Shown here piece after piece: positions 1-10,277 of a stretch of 64,000 nt of DNA (the stretch's first letter is position 1; every line of letters starts with the position of its first letter). A program made the position numbers and the translations under genes. The DNA lies in contig NZ_CP044205.1 of the NCBI RefSeq assembly GCF_009498235.1, forward strand, positions 1,799,389 through 1,863,388, read 5' to 3'. A model generated the notes under the pieces. The model was given only the letters and a program-made list of their open reading frames with translations. It was not told the origin of the DNA and did no database searches. This DNA is from Candidatus Methylospira mobilis (GTDB taxonomy: Bacteria > Pseudomonadota > Gammaproteobacteria > Methylococcales > Methylococcaceae).

Positions 1-2
1 AA

Positions 3-2132
3 CTGGAGCTTGTAAGGCTTACTGTACTGGATCGCCTGGCTGCGTTGCTGGAGAGCCAAACCCGCTCCAAGCATACTACCGGTACCGTGCTGGAGACGGT
101 ATATTCCGTACAGAGCGATATGGCGCGGAATTTGCGCGGTTTCGTGCAAACTCAGAGCGACCATGCCTCGTTGTCGAACAGCGTGCTTGAAGTGGCTGCG
201 ATGTGCGAGCGCCTAAACGACAGTCTCGACGTATTGCTTGGCGAGCGGCAGCGTAGACTGAGCAAGAACAGCATCTATTTGCGGACGCTGATGTCGGAGT
301 TCAACAGTACGCTCGACCGCCTTTCCGAAACGCTGATAGAAAAGGATCTGCTCGAACGGCAAAGTCAGGTGCTGGAACGCATCATATTGTCATATGAGAA
401 CATAACTCAGTGGAAAGAGTTTGCTCGCCACATTCTTGCCGATTTCCATCGTATTTTTCCGTTCAATATTTTTTTCATCATCTTTTCCGAAGGGCAAAAT
501 ATCTCGCTTCATTTGTATTATCCCGGCCAGCATACTCAGGCGGCGCGCGAGCACGCGCAATGCGTCCTTATCGAGCAGATTCTAGCCGAATTACAGCTTC
601 CCGCCGATACGCCATGGGGTATCGAAGAATTTCTTATCGATCAGGGCGAAACTCCGCAAGCAATCGAAAAAATAAACACGATCATGGTTTCAATACCCGA
701 GCATGCCCATCACCTGCTGGGGTTGCTTGGGATAGGCTATGTTGCCGGACGCAACCTGAGCGCACAGGAGCAAACCATTATTCGTTCCATTCTGTCGGTC
801 ATGGTGATGGTGGTCGGCTCCAGTAAAGCGCTGTCGCGGACCATGGCCGATCTCGAATTCTATGCGGCCTACGACTCGCTCACGGGGTTGCATAACCGCC
901 GCTATTTCAACGAGATGCTGGAATATGAAATCGAGCGTTCCAGCCGGCATCGTCATGAATTTTCCATATTGCTGCTGGATCTGGACGACTTCAAGGACGT
1001 GAACGACTCCTATGGTCATCCGGTGGGCGACGAGACCTTGCGTGGCGTCGCTGCAATTGTAAATCAACATACCCGCAAGGGCGATTTGGCGACAAGGCTG
1101 GGAGGCGACGAGTTTGCGATTCTGCTGATGGAAACCGGTGCGCAGGGTGCGCGGGCGGTGGCGGAAAAGCTTGGGATAGCGTTGCGTGAAAAAACTTTTT
1201 TATCGCCGCAACACAGGCATTTTCAATTGACGGCTTCCATCGGCATCGTCACTTATCCGCATGATGCAGGCAATGAGTCCGATCTGATGTCCGGGGTCGA
1301 TCTGGCAATGTATCGCGCCAAACGGATGGGTAAGGATAGCGCTTGCGCATTGGATGGCGCGGAGAAGCAAATCGGATTGAGCCGGGGAGCGCGCGATAAC
1401 GTCGAGCAGCTGCGCAAAACCTTGCTGCAGCAGGATAAGGTATTTCCTTATTTTCAGCCTATCGTCGATTGCCGTACCGGTACAATTTTCGCCTACGAAA
1501 CCTTGGCGCGCTTGCAGCAGGTTGACGGCGAAATCGTTACCGCCGGCGCATTTATCGAGGTTATCGAAAAATACGGTCTGGGACGTCAGCTTGACCAGAT
1601 CATTATCGGCAAGGCGTTGGAAGCCCACAAACTCAGCGGCACTTCGACCAAACTGTTCATCAATCTCTCGGCGCAGGAAATACAGGGGCGCAATATTCTT
1701 GGATACGCCGAAAACTTGTGCGAGCGGCTGGAAATTTCACCCAGTGCGGTGGTATTCGAGATTTTGGAGCGTGACGCGATAGGCGATATGGGCAATATGC
1801 GCAGGTTTCTCACCATGCTGGGTAAAAAGGGTTTTTCTTTCGCGCTGGATGATTTTGGCAGCGGCTACAATTCCTTTCACTATTTGCGCGAGCTGCACTT
1901 CGAGTTCGTCAAAATCGATGGGATTTTTGTTCGCAATATTATCGAGTCCAAGGTAGACAGAACGCTGGTTCGCAATCTGTCGCGCCTGTGCCGGGATCTA
2001 GGCATACTCACTGTTGCCGAATTTGTTGAAAATGAAGAGATTTTCAGCATGCTACGCGATATGGATATCGATTATGTACAGGGATACCACATCGGCATGC
2101 CGCGTGCGCAGCTCTCGCCGCAACTCCATTAA
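3..2132 (+). CDS. GGDEF/EAL c-di-GMP signalling protein (5' partial)
   Basis: The reading frame is open to the left edge, so the true start lies outside the window. The N-terminal 270 or so residues have no clear family signature and may be a GAF-like sensor. A diguanylate cyclase domain follows with an intact GGDEF motif (codons at 1101-1115) and an RKGD inhibitory-site motif five residues before it. The C-terminal phosphodiesterase-type domain has NLSAQE and DDFGSGY motifs and ends AEFVENEEIF. The EAL signature itself reads ETL (Glu codon at 1497). The family makes or breaks cyclic di-GMP. Cyclase activity looks likely; phosphodiesterase activity is uncertain because of the ETL change. No transmembrane segment is seen in the visible part. 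Confidence 0.9.
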   Translation: MELVRLTVLDRLAALLESQTRSKHTTGTVLETVYSVQSDMARNLRGFVQTQSDHASLSNSVLEVAAMCERLNDSLDVLLGERQRRLSKNSIYLRTLMSEFNSTLDRLSETLIEKDLLERQSQVLERIILSYENITQWKEFARHILADFHRIFPFNIFFIIFSEGQNISLHLYYPGQHTQAAREHAQCVLIEQILAELQLPADTPWGIEEFLIDQGETPQAIEKINTIMVSIPEHAHHLLGLLGIGYVAGRNLSAQEQTIIRSILSVMVMVVGSSKALSRTMADLEFYAAYDSLTGLHNRRYFNEMLEYEIERSSRHRHEFSILLLDLDDFKDVNDSYGHPVGDETLRGVAAIVNQHTRKGDLATRLGGDEFAILLMETGAQGARAVAEKLGIALREKTFLSPQHRHFQLTASIGIVTYPHDAGNESDLMSGVDLAMYRAKRMGKDSACALDGAEKQIGLSRGARDNVEQLRKTLLQQDKVFPYFQPIVDCRTGTIFAYETLARLQQVDGEIVTAGAFIEVIEKYGLGRQLDQIIIGKALEAHKLSGTSTKLFINLSAQEIQGRNILGYAENLCERLEISPSAVVFEILERDAIGDMGNMRRFLTMLGKKGFSFALDDFGSGYNSFHYLRELHFEFVKIDGIFVRNIIESKVDRTLVRNLSRLCRDLGILTVAEFVENEEIFSMLRDMDIDYVQGYHIGMPRAQLSPQLH

Positions 2133-2268
2133 GATCCGGAACGCTTCGCCGTTCCGGCAATGGATGGCAGGAACGCGAAGAATAGCTCGAACCGCAGAGA
2201 CGCGGTAAAAATAATATATGCCGTCAGGACGCCTTTAATCAACAGCATAAGTCTTTCAACCCAGAGGT

Positions 2269-4530
2269 ATGAAGCAAGTGCGCAACAACCAGCCCGTTAC
2301 AAAGCAGGAACTGATCGTTCCCTCAGATATCACCATCATTTCTGAAACCGATCTCAAAGGACATATTACTTATATTAATGATGATTTTGTCCGTGTCAGC
2401 GGTTTTTCCGAAAAGGAACTGCTTGGTAAAGCGCATAATATTGTCCGGCACCCTGATATGCCAAGAGAGGCGTTCGAAGATTTGTGGAAGACCCTAAAGC
2501 GAGGTCAATCCTGGATGGGAGTCGTGAAAAATCGCTGCAAGAACGGCGATTACTATTGGATACATTCCTTTGTGGCGCCTCGGCGCGAAAATGGCCGGAT
2601 CGTCGGGTTCTTGTCGGTGCGTACCGCAGCTACGCGCCTGCAAATCGAACGAGCGGAAGATTTTTATCGCCGTATCGAACAAAAGCAGACCAATGGGTTC
2701 CGGCTTAATCGCGGCAGGGTGGAGCGCACGCATTTTCAATCGCTGCCGTCGTGGTGGTCCAATCTGTCGATACGCGCCCGTGTGCTGAGCGGAATTGGAC
2801 TGAACGTGGTTTTCTATGCATTCGTGGCGTATTACGCCGATTCGATTATGCATGCTACGGACCAATCCGCTCGCGGGCTAGACGAGAAGCTGCTATTGAT
2901 TTTCGCCTCGGCCGGTTTACTGATAACAACCGGTCTGGGTTTGTCGCTATTGCGTTCCCTGACTTTGCGTTTGAGTTCGATGGCGCAACTGGTGGATCGA
3001 ATTACAGAAGGAAATTACCGTAACGCTATCGAAATTAAAACCGATTACGAAATAGATCAGGTGCTGGACAGCATCAAGTCCATGCAGGGGAACTTCGATG
3101 CGGCCATGCATAAAACCAAACGCCTTGCGGAACAAAACCAGCGTATCCGCAATGCGCTCGACTGGTCGGCGGCCGGAACCATGATTGTGGATAACGACGC
3201 CACTATCATTTATCAGAACAAGGCGCAGATCGAAATTTTTCAGAAGGCCGAGCACGATTTACGCGCCTGTTTTCCTGCTTTCGACCCGACGCAACTGGTC
3301 GGCAAGAGTATCGATATATTCCACAAAAACCCCGATTATCAGCGCAATATGATCGCAAATTTGACTCAGCCCGAAACCCTTGACATCACCATGGGCGCGC
3401 GCACCTTCAAGCTGACGGTTGCCCCGGTTCTTAATGAGGCCGGAGAACGGCTGGGCATTTCGGCGGGTTGGGTCGATCGCACCAGCGAACTGGTCATCGA
3501 ACGCGAAGTGAACGAAATCGTTAAAGCGGCGGTCGCCGGCAATTTCAATCAGCGTATCGACTCGCAAGGCAAGGAAGGCTTTCTTAAGCAGCTTTCCGAA
3601 GATATCAATCGTTTGATGGAAGTCAGTTCGTGCGGACTCAACGAAGTTGTGCGCGTATTGGAAGCGCTGGCGCGAGGAGATTTGACCGAGAAAATAACCA
3701 ATGAATATACAGGCATATTCGGCCAGTTGAAGGATGACATGAACAAGACGGTGGCTAAACTCAGTACGATCATCTACCAGATTTGCGATTCGGCAGAGTC
3801 CATCGATATTGCGTCCAGGGAAATTGCAAGCGGGAACAGCGATCTCTCCAGCCGTACCGAGCAGCAGGCCGCAAATCTCGAGCAAACCGCCGCGTCCATG
3901 GACGAATTGACCGGGACGGTAAAACAAAACGCGCAAAATGCCCTGCATGCCAATCAGCTGGCGGCGGGTGCATCGGATATTGCGACCAAGGGCGGCGTTG
4001 TTGTTAAACAGGCGGTAGTGACAATGAACGAGATTTCCGCGTCGTCGAAGAAAATCGCCGACATTATCGGCATTATCGACGGACTTGCTTTCCAGACCAA
4101 TATTCTTGCGCTCAACGCCGCTGTGGAAGCAGCGCGCGCCGGCGAGCAGGGGCGCGGATTCGCCGTGGTGGCAAGCGAGGTTAGAAGCCTCGCTCAACGC
4201 AGCGCTACCGCGGCCAGAGAAATCAAGGCGCTGATCGAAGATTCGGTGAGCAAGGTTACTTCGGGTTCAAAACTGGTAGATGAAGCAGGGCGCACGATGG
4301 ACGATGTAGTCGGCGCTATTCAACGCGTTGCCGGCATCATGGGCGAGATTACGGCGGCAAGCAATGAGCAGTCAGCGGGTATAGAACAGGTGAGCCGGGC
4401 GATCGCGCAGATGGACGAGGCTACCCAGCAGAATTCGGCGCTCGTGGAAGAAGCGGCTGCGGCAGCCGTAAGTCTGGGAGAGCAAACGCAGCTCCTTGAC
4501 AAGTCGGTACATGCGTTCACGCTTGCGTAG
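2269..4530 (+). CDS. Aer-like PAS methyl-accepting chemotaxis protein
   Basis: A 753-residue chemoreceptor. The N-terminal PAS domain (about residues 15-120) resembles the Aer redox sensor, with [15 protein letters not shown] and NIVRHPDMP motifs. Two membrane segments follow (about 178-197 and 205-227), separated by only a few residues, so there is almost no periplasmic domain. Next come a HAMP-like region, a second PAS-like segment (about 290-400), further HAMP-like helices and the signalling domain, whose tip contains [20 protein letters not shown]. No C-terminal CheR-tethering pentapeptide is visible. It probably senses redox or oxygen state inside the cell and signals to CheA/CheW, which would suit a methanotroph living in oxygen gradients. 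The ATG at 2269 follows an AGAGG motif. Confidence 0.9.
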   Translation: MKQVRNNQPVTKQELIVPSDITIISETDLKGHITYINDDFVRVSGFSEKELLGKAHNIVRHPDMPREAFEDLWKTLKRGQSWMGVVKNRCKNGDYYWIHSFVAPRRENGRIVGFLSVRTAATRLQIERAEDFYRRIEQKQTNGFRLNRGRVERTHFQSLPSWWSNLSIRARVLSGIGLNVVFYAFVAYYADSIMHATDQSARGLDEKLLLIFASAGLLITTGLGLSLLRSLTLRLSSMAQLVDRITEGNYRNAIEIKTDYEIDQVLDSIKSMQGNFDAAMHKTKRLAEQNQRIRNALDWSAAGTMIVDNDATIIYQNKAQIEIFQKAEHDLRACFPAFDPTQLVGKSIDIFHKNPDYQRNMIANLTQPETLDITMGARTFKLTVAPVLNEAGERLGISAGWVDRTSELVIEREVNEIVKAAVAGNFNQRIDSQGKEGFLKQLSEDINRLMEVSSCGLNEVVRVLEALARGDLTEKITNEYTGIFGQLKDDMNKTVAKLSTIIYQICDSAESIDIASREIASGNSDLSSRTEQQAANLEQTAASMDELTGTVKQNAQNALHANQLAAGASDIATKGGVVVKQAVVTMNEISASSKKIADIIGIIDGLAFQTNILALNAAVEAARAGEQGRGFAVVASEVRSLAQRSATAAREIKALIEDSVSKVTSGSKLVDEAGRTMDDVVGAIQRVAGIMGEITAASNEQSAGIEQVSRAIAQMDEATQQNSALVEEAAAAAVSLGEQTQLLDKSVHAFTLA

Positions 4531-4763
4531 TAGAAAAAGCGCGGAGTTCCATGGAAGTAGACTTTGCGGATTTGCGGCTATTCACTATCATCCGATCGTT
4601 CGTTTCGCTAAAATCGTTACCGCCCGAGCCGGGTCCGGCTCTTCTACTACGCCCGCTTTGGCGCAACATAATGGACCCGGTAGGTTGAATCATTTGGCCG
4701 TTTAAATGGCCATAGTCAGAATCTGCCGAAGAGTCCAGGACCAGAAGGATCAGGCGTGTTGTC

Positions 4764-5591
4764 ATGAGTTTAAGAGTTTTTACCCCATCGCGTTTGCTGC
4801 AATCTTATGTTACGGCGATTTGGGACTATGATAATTTATTGGGCGGTGGCAACCAGGCGCTTTCCATCCTTCCGGATACCGCGACGTATTTATGTTTTTT
4901 ATATGCCGACTTGCTAACTACCGTACACAAGGAGAGAATTTACACAACCCGGAGCGGACTTGCCGGTTTCCAGAGTTTTCGAAGCGATCTTGGCGCTTTA
5001 GGACAAGTTTCTGGGGTTTCCGCGCGTCTTACCCCCTGGGGGGTGAATGTGTTTTGTCGCGGCATCGTAAGAGATTGCGCCGAACGGCGTGTCGACTGCC
5101 GGGATATTTTCCCCAAATATGCCATAGAAAAAATCGAAGATAATTTGTCTCTTAAAAGAACCGCCTGCGAGCGTGTTCAGTGCGTCGAGAGCTTTTTGCT
5201 TTCCATGTTGAATCGGAACAATGAGGATGCGCTGATTCAAACAGCGTGCAGGGAGCTGGACAGGGTCAACGGTAATTATCCGCTTGCGAAGCTGGCGCGA
5301 ACTCTCGGTTTGACCAAACGCACGTTCGAACGGCGCTTTCAAATGCATATCGGCGCTACGCCGAAAAAATATGCCCGTATCGTACGCTTGCGCAACGCGA
5401 TCCTGCAGCGTAACAAGCTTTCAAACTGGGCGGAAGTGGCGTACGCGGCGGGTTACTACGATCAGTCGCATATGATACACGACTTTCACGAGCTTTACGG
5501 ACTGTCGCCCGAGTCCATTTATCCACAGATGGAAGCATCCCGTACCATACGGTTTTCCGGATTATTGAATCTATACCGGGGTGAGCGTTAA
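4764..5591 (+). CDS. AraC-family transcriptional regulator
   Basis: A 275-residue protein with a C-terminal AraC/XylS double helix-turn-helix. About residues 170-260 carry PLAKLARTLGLTKRTFERRF and, in the second helix pair, AEVAYAAGYYDQSHMIHDF. The N-terminal half begins LLQSYVTAIWDYD, a type common in AraC regulators with an unassigned sensing domain. Such proteins bind DNA as activators, usually of a nearby gene. The following SRPBCC gene on the same strand is a possible target, but about 270 bases separate them and no operator was recognised. The effector is unknown. Confidence 0.85.
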   Translation: MSLRVFTPSRLLQSYVTAIWDYDNLLGGGNQALSILPDTATYLCFLYADLLTTVHKERIYTTRSGLAGFQSFRSDLGALGQVSGVSARLTPWGVNVFCRGIVRDCAERRVDCRDIFPKYAIEKIEDNLSLKRTACERVQCVESFLLSMLNRNNEDALIQTACRELDRVNGNYPLAKLARTLGLTKRTFERRFQMHIGATPKKYARIVRLRNAILQRNKLSNWAEVAYAAGYYDQSHMIHDFHELYGLSPESIYPQMEASRTIRFSGLLNLYRGER

Positions 5592-5859
5592 GCAATTTGT
5601 GATCTTGCTCGATGAAAGGTTCGGCCGTTTTAAGGGCCTCCATATTTGTTCCCCGTTTCGCGGTCAATGATGCTGTTTAAGACTGCGCCCCTTATTACTT
5701 GTCGCTTTTTTACAATACAACCGACAGGCCGCGTTGCTAAAGTTTGGCGGGCAGGCCGTAGAAATGGTTCGCAGTTGATCGAAGCCATTGTCAATTATCA
5801 CGGTACTGTCACCAAAGTCTTTATTTAACCGCATAAAAGTGATTCAGGAGATGCCCGTC

Positions 5860-6282
5860 ATGACTAAGCAAGCAATTACAAAAAAATTCAATGTGCCGGC
5901 GGAAGCGGTTTGGGCCGCGATCCGCAACATAGGAAGGCTCGATGTCTGGTTCCCGTTCATTGACACCTGCAGAGTGGAAGGAGAGGGCGCGGGCGCGTTG
6001 CGATATATGACCATAGCTGGCGGCGGCGAGATAAAGGACACGATTGAAGAGATTAATGACGAGCGCATGACGTTGACATATCTTCGGCCCGTATCTCCGT
6101 TCCCGGTAAGTTATTACAAAGGGACGGTAGAAGTCTTTAAGTCTTATGACGGTTTGGGTGTTGTGGTTTGGACTATTGAATTCGAGTCGCAGCCTGACGA
6201 AGCCGCATCCGTAGCGGAACTGGTATACGGCGCTATCAGCGATGGTTTGGACGGTATGGAAAAAGATCTCCAGTCCGCATAG
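5860..6282 (+). CDS. SRPBCC (START/polyketide-cyclase fold) family protein
   Basis: A 140-residue protein beginning MTKQAITKKFNVPAEAVWAA. It has the SRPBCC pattern: an N-terminal strand, a VWAAIRNIGRLDVWFPFID helix region, a central GxGxxRYM-like strand and a C-terminal amphipathic helix ending DGLDGMEKDL. Members bind hydrophobic ligands in a cavity; the ligand cannot be told from sequence. The start at 5860 is chosen because AGGAG at 5846-5850 lies nine bases upstream. A longer frame from 5788 exists but adds residues atypical of the family. Its neighbours are an AraC regulator upstream and an IS remnant downstream. Confidence 0.8.
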   Translation: MTKQAITKKFNVPAEAVWAAIRNIGRLDVWFPFIDTCRVEGEGAGALRYMTIAGGGEIKDTIEEINDERMTLTYLRPVSPFPVSYYKGTVEVFKSYDGLGVVVWTIEFESQPDEAASVAELVYGAISDGLDGMEKDLQSA

Positions 6283-6369
6283 GGCGGTTTCGAATACGGC
6301 AGAAGTTTTCCGCAAGGAAACAGCCAGCGGTCTCAGGTCTGCGGGCAGGGCGGCCGGCACCTGGGGAAT

Positions 6370-6740
6370 CCTTGATTCACCATTCGGACAGAGGCTCGCA
6401 GTACGTCTAGATCCGTTACAGCGAGCGACTGGCCGAAGCGGGGATAGAGCCGTCAGTTGGCGGCAAGGGAGATAGCTACGACAACGCGCTGGCCGAAACC
6501 ATCAATGGCTTGTACAAGGCAGAAGTGATTCACTGGCGGGCGCCCTGGAAAACCAGGGAGTCACTGGAGTTGGCGACCTTGGAGTGGGTATTCTGGTTCA
6601 ACCATCACCGGCTGCTGGAACCCATCGGCTATATCCCGCCGACAGAATCTGAGGCAAACTATTACCGGCAATTCGCCGACCAGGCCGTTAGCGTGGCCTG
6701 ACTTAAACCAACCGGCCTCCACGGAACTCGAGGCGGTTCA
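6370..6740 (+). mobile_element. IS3-family transposase OrfB 3' remnant
   Basis: Frame translation gives LIHHSDRGSQYV, a TAG stop at about 6408, then IRYSERLAEAGIEPSVGGKG and DSYDNALAETINGLYKAE through to about 6701. This is the C-terminal part of an IS3-family integrase core, including the last catalytic Glu (ALAETING). The N-terminal part and OrfA are absent and the frame is interrupted, so the fragment is dead. The sequence GAGGCGGTTCA at about 6730-6740 reads TGAACCGCCTC in reverse, a typical IS3-type terminal repeat, and marks the right end. Confidence 0.8.
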
Positions 6741-6993
6741 AGCCAGTCGAGACACGCTTGCAAGTCCGTCCCCTTCGGCTTCGCTCTGGACCGGTCCCGG
6801 AAGCTCTCTGTACCCATCCGGGCGCAAAAGCTCTCGCCTGACTCACCTCACTTCCTCTCCAGCGGGCATGCTGAATAGTTACCTGTAAAAGTTATAGGGT
6901 ATTGCGTCTTCGTAATGATCCTTTCATATGAAGGAGTTAACTTGAACTGATTTCCTTCCAAACAGTTCATTTTCAAAATCAAGAGACTCAGAT
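6741..6993. other. Intergenic spacer, no gene seen
   Basis: About 250 bases between the IS3 remnant and the ArsC-like gene. No coding frame, RNA gene or convincing promoter was recognised. Confidence 0.5.
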
Positions 6994-7491
6994 ATGACCG
7001 ACAAAACTCTCAATGTCCTGTTTTTATGCCACGGCAATTCGGCGCGCAGCATTATGGCGGAAGCCTTGCTCAACGCATTGGGCAATAGCCGTTTCCTCGC
7101 ATATAGCGCGGGGAGCCATCCCACGGGAGCGGTTGATCCCTTCGCGCTGGAAAGACTGGCAAAAGAGGGGATTCCCGCCGAAAGCGCCAGAAGCAAGGAT
7201 TGGAGTGAGTTTGCACAAACCGGCGCGCCGCACATGGATTTCGTCATCACGGTTTGCGACCGGACTGCCGGAGAAGCTTGCCCGGTCTGGCCCGGAAAAC
7301 CGATCACCGCGCATTGGGGAGTAATCGATCCCGTAGCGTATAGCGGTTCCGACGATCAGAAACGTCTGGAGTTCGGCAAGGTTTTCGGCATACTTCATCG
7401 GCGTCTTTCCTTGTTTACCAGCCTGAATACTTCGAGTTTGAAACAGCTTGCTTTGGAGCAAAAGCTACGCGAAATCGGACAAACGGGCTGA
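6994..7491 (+). CDS. arsC: ArsC-like arsenate reductase (LMW phosphatase fold)
   Basis: A 165-residue protein of the low-molecular-weight tyrosine phosphatase fold. The N-terminal phosphate-binding loop is LFLCHGNSARS (nucleophile Cys followed by N-S-A-R-S). A second cysteine pair lies in VITVCDRTAGEACPVWPG, the arrangement used by thioredoxin-coupled arsenate reductases to relay disulfides. The catalytic Asp is probably in HWGVIDP. The family reduces arsenate to arsenite in the cytoplasm. No arsR, arsB or acr3 lies beside it, so an arsenic role rests on the family alone; a phosphotyrosine phosphatase role is the alternative. A weak AGAG lies upstream of the ATG. Confidence 0.8.
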   Translation: MTDKTLNVLFLCHGNSARSIMAEALLNALGNSRFLAYSAGSHPTGAVDPFALERLAKEGIPAESARSKDWSEFAQTGAPHMDFVITVCDRTAGEACPVWPGKPITAHWGVIDPVAYSGSDDQKRLEFGKVFGILHRRLSLFTSLNTSSLKQLALEQKLREIGQTG

Positions 7492-7622
7492 GTCGGTCGT
7501 AGAGCCGCGAAGAGCCGCTATTCGCAGTATTTGGACCTGCTGTACCGGTAATGGCTTGTAATGGAATGCTTGCGCGGATTTTCTACGGCAACAGGATTGT
7601 CCGGGCATGGTAACGACAATGG

Positions 7623-7628
7623 TATAAT
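7623..7628 (+). promoter_or_regulatory. Candidate -10 box upstream of rnfD
   Basis: A perfect TATAAT lies about 100 bases before rnfD. The only -35-like match is TTGTCC at 7597-7602, with a long 20-base spacer, so the promoter is tentative. If real, rnfDGE has its own transcription start. Confidence 0.4.
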
Positions 7629-7727
7629 TCCCCGCTTTGAAAGCTGAACAGTTCGGCCCCGGCAGAGCTTCACCCTCAATAGGGGGCTGTATCGTTTCAA
7701 ACCAGCGAAATTAATCCACGCCACTCC

Positions 7728-8753
7728 ATGCTATTCAAAACTTCATCCGGGCCGTTCCAGAACAGCGACAACTCCGTCAGCCGGATCATGCGCCGGGTCA
7801 TTTATGCATTGATACCGGGAGTACTGGCCCAGTACCTGATTTTCGGCCCCGGCGTTATCGTCAATATCGGCATTGCGGTGCTGACGGCGTCGATGGCCGA
7901 GGCGATGGTGCTGGGGTTGCGCAAACGGCCCATACTGCCGGCGCTGTCCGACTACAGCGCAATTTTGACGGCGCTGCTGCTGGCGATAGCGCTGCCGGCC
8001 CATGCGCCGTTCTGGGTTACCGTGTTCGGAACGCTGTTCGCCATCGTGATCGGCAAGCAGCTTTACGGCGGCATCGGCTATAACCCGTTCAACCCGGCGA
8101 TGCTCGGCTATGCGGTGCTGCTGATTTCGTTTCCTCGACAAATGACCGCGTGGCAGGCGCCATGGGAAATCGCCGCGCAGCATCCCGGCTTGCGCGAGGC
8201 TTTCGAGCATATCATCGGTCTGCATACGCTGACGGCGGACGCGCTGGGACAGGCGACGCCGCTCGACCATTTCAAAACCCAGCTGGGACTTGCCAAAAGT
8301 CCGGACGAGATTCAATCCGCGTCTATCTATGCCGGACTCGCCGGAAAAGGCTGGCAAAGCGTCAACCTGTGCTATCTGGCCGGCGGACTCTGGCTGTTGA
8401 AAAAAGGCGTGATCGGCTGGCAGATTCCGGCGGGATTTCTGGCCGGGCTGTTTTTCCCGGCGCTGTTTTTTTTCCTGCTGGATGCGGCACACTATCCAAC
8501 TCCGCTGTTCCATTTATTCGGCGGCGCCACCATGCTCGGCGCGTTTTTCATCGCCACCGACCCGGTGACCGCGGCAGTCACTGTGCGCGGACGCCTGATC
8601 TACGGCGTATTGGCGGGCGTGCTGGTTTTCACCATACGCAGTTGGGGCGGTTATCCGGACGGCGTCGCGTTTGCGGTGCTGTTGATGAATCTGGCTGCCC
8701 CGACCATAGACAACTACACGCGTCCGCGCGTATACGGACACGAGCGCGCATGA
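7728..8753 (+). CDS. rnfD: Rnf complex membrane subunit D
   Basis: A 341-residue integral membrane protein of the RnfD/NqrB family, a subunit of the ion-translocating ferredoxin:NAD+ oxidoreductase (called Rsx in E. coli). It contains YGGIGYNPFNPAMLGYAVLL and the C-terminal FGGATMLGAFFIATDPVTAA, which includes the Thr that carries covalent FMN in the family. Many hydrophobic segments span the chain. Its stop overlaps the rnfG start as ATGA, so the two are translationally coupled. No Shine-Dalgarno is obvious before the ATG. rnfA, rnfB and rnfC, normally upstream, are absent from this locus. Confidence 0.93.
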   Translation: MLFKTSSGPFQNSDNSVSRIMRRVIYALIPGVLAQYLIFGPGVIVNIGIAVLTASMAEAMVLGLRKRPILPALSDYSAILTALLLAIALPAHAPFWVTVFGTLFAIVIGKQLYGGIGYNPFNPAMLGYAVLLISFPRQMTAWQAPWEIAAQHPGLREAFEHIIGLHTLTADALGQATPLDHFKTQLGLAKSPDEIQSASIYAGLAGKGWQSVNLCYLAGGLWLLKKGVIGWQIPAGFLAGLFFPALFFFLLDAAHYPTPLFHLFGGATMLGAFFIATDPVTAAVTVRGRLIYGVLAGVLVFTIRSWGGYPDGVAFAVLLMNLAAPTIDNYTRPRVYGHERA

Positions 8754-9472
8754 AACCGTTACGCTTAATTCTGGATGTATTGCGGCGGGTCGAGGGGATG
8801 ATCGTCCTGCTGCGATCGCGGCTGTCGCCATACCCCATCGTCCTTGCCGCAGTCATGCTCGGCCTGTTCTCGCTGATCGCCTTCGGGCTGGTATCTGTGC
8901 TGCATCACGGCACCGAAGGGCGTATCGTCGGCAATCACCGCGCATCGGTACTGCACAAACTGCAGGAAATATTGCCGCCGGATCGTTACGACAACGATAT
9001 CCTCAGCGACGTGATGGATATCGATGAACCGAGCCTGGATGCGCGCCATCCGGTTACGGTCTATCGCACGCGCAAGCAGGGTCAGCCGGTCGCCGCAGTG
9101 CTGCTGCCGACCGCGCCGGACGGCTATAGCGGCGATATTCGGCTGATGGTGGCGATATACAGCAACGGCGAACTGGCTGGCGTACGGGTGATTTCGCATA
9201 AGGAAACGCCCGGTCTCGGCGACCCGGTCGATGAGCGCAAATCCGACTGGATACGCGCGTTCAGCGGCTTGTCGTTCGAAAAGCTGGAGGCGGCGCTATG
9301 GCGCGTTAAAAAAGACGGCGGCGCTTTCGACCAGTTTACCGGCGCGACCGTCACCCCGCGCGCGGTGGTCAAACAGATCAAAAATACCTTGGACTACTTC
9401 AGCGCCAACAAGGATAAACTATTCCAATTGCCGGCAGAGCCGATAGAGGACACCGTCATTGACTCACCCTGA
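8750..9472 (+). CDS. rnfG: Rnf complex FMN-binding subunit G
   Basis: A 240-residue protein with one N-terminal membrane segment (about residues 27-48, [20 protein letters not shown]) and a periplasmic FMN-binding domain. The motif [12 protein letters not shown] near the C-terminus supplies the Thr for covalent FMN attachment. [12 protein letters not shown] is also typical of the family. The subunit passes electrons through the Rnf complex at the outer face of the inner membrane. The start at 8750 (ATGA overlap with rnfD) is chosen over a much longer upstream frame that is only a shadow of rnfD. Confidence 0.93.
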   Translation: MKPLRLILDVLRRVEGMIVLLRSRLSPYPIVLAAVMLGLFSLIAFGLVSVLHHGTEGRIVGNHRASVLHKLQEILPPDRYDNDILSDVMDIDEPSLDARHPVTVYRTRKQGQPVAAVLLPTAPDGYSGDIRLMVAIYSNGELAGVRVISHKETPGLGDPVDERKSDWIRAFSGLSFEKLEAALWRVKKDGGAFDQFTGATVTPRAVVKQIKNTLDYFSANKDKLFQLPAEPIEDTVIDSP

Positions 9473-10232
9473 CCCATCGCCTTCGAATCCGATTCAGGCC
9501 GCCGCGTTGCCTTTAAAACAAGCGTTGACGCCGGAACGCAGAACGGATTACCGCCATATCGCCTTCGACGGCTTATGGAAAAATAATCAGGCTTTCGTCG
9601 CGCTGCTCGGACTGTGTCCGTTGCTGGCGGTCAGCAACTCGGTGGTCAACAGCATCGGGCTGGGGCTGGCGACCACGTTTGCGCTGGTTTTTTCCAATAC
9701 CATTGTTTCGCTGATACGCAACGTGGTCGATCAGGAAATCCGCCTGCCGGTATTCGTGCTGGTCATCGCCGCCAATGTAACCTGTATCGAATTGCTGATG
9801 AATGCCTTTTTCCACGACCTGTATCGCGTATTGGGTATATTCATCCCGTTGATCGTTACCAACTGCGCGATTATCGGGCGCGCGGAAGCGTTCGCATCGC
9901 GCACCACGGTCGACAGGGCTGCGCTGGATGGGCTGTTCATGGGGCTGGGCTTTGCTCTGGTGCTGATTGCTCTGGGCGCATTGCGCGAAGTGCTCGGCCT
10001 CGGTACGCTGCTGAACGGCGCTGAACTGATGTTCGGCGAATCCGCCAGAAACTGGACTATTACCGTCATTGCGCCTTACGAGGGGTTTCTGCTTGCCGTT
10101 TTGCCTCCCGGTGCATTCATCGGTTTGGGGCTGCTGATCGCAGTGAAGAATGTCATTGATGAAAAAAGCGTAAATAAATCAAACAAAAGCGAAAAAACAA
10201 GCAATTCCCAATTTAAAATCCTGCTAAAATAA
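9459..10232 (+). CDS. rnfE: Rnf complex membrane subunit E
   Basis: A 257-residue RnfE/NqrD-family membrane protein containing [40 protein letters not shown] and [14 protein letters not shown]. It begins at a TTG overlapping the end of rnfG. Relative to E. coli RsxE it has about 30 extra N-terminal residues and an unusual polar tail rich in Lys, Ser and Asn (ending [10 protein letters not shown]), encoded by AT-rich DNA. The left edge of the defence island follows at once, so the tail may be a scar of its insertion. In E. coli the next gene is nth; here nth lies 9.5 kb away. Confidence 0.9.
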   Translation: MTHPDPSPSNPIQAAALPLKQALTPERRTDYRHIAFDGLWKNNQAFVALLGLCPLLAVSNSVVNSIGLGLATTFALVFSNTIVSLIRNVVDQEIRLPVFVLVIAANVTCIELLMNAFFHDLYRVLGIFIPLIVTNCAIIGRAEAFASRTTVDRAALDGLFMGLGFALVLIALGALREVLGLGTLLNGAELMFGESARNWTITVIAPYEGFLLAVLPPGAFIGLGLLIAVKNVIDEKSVNKSNKSEKTSNSQFKILLK

Positions 10233-10277
10233 AGCATTTTTAACGCGTCCTAACCAAGCCTCATTGGCACAAAACAA

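Noticed and set aside
3259..4197. A 312-codon open frame opposite the chemoreceptor gene
   Set aside because: Shadow of the chemoreceptor signalling domain; no family features.
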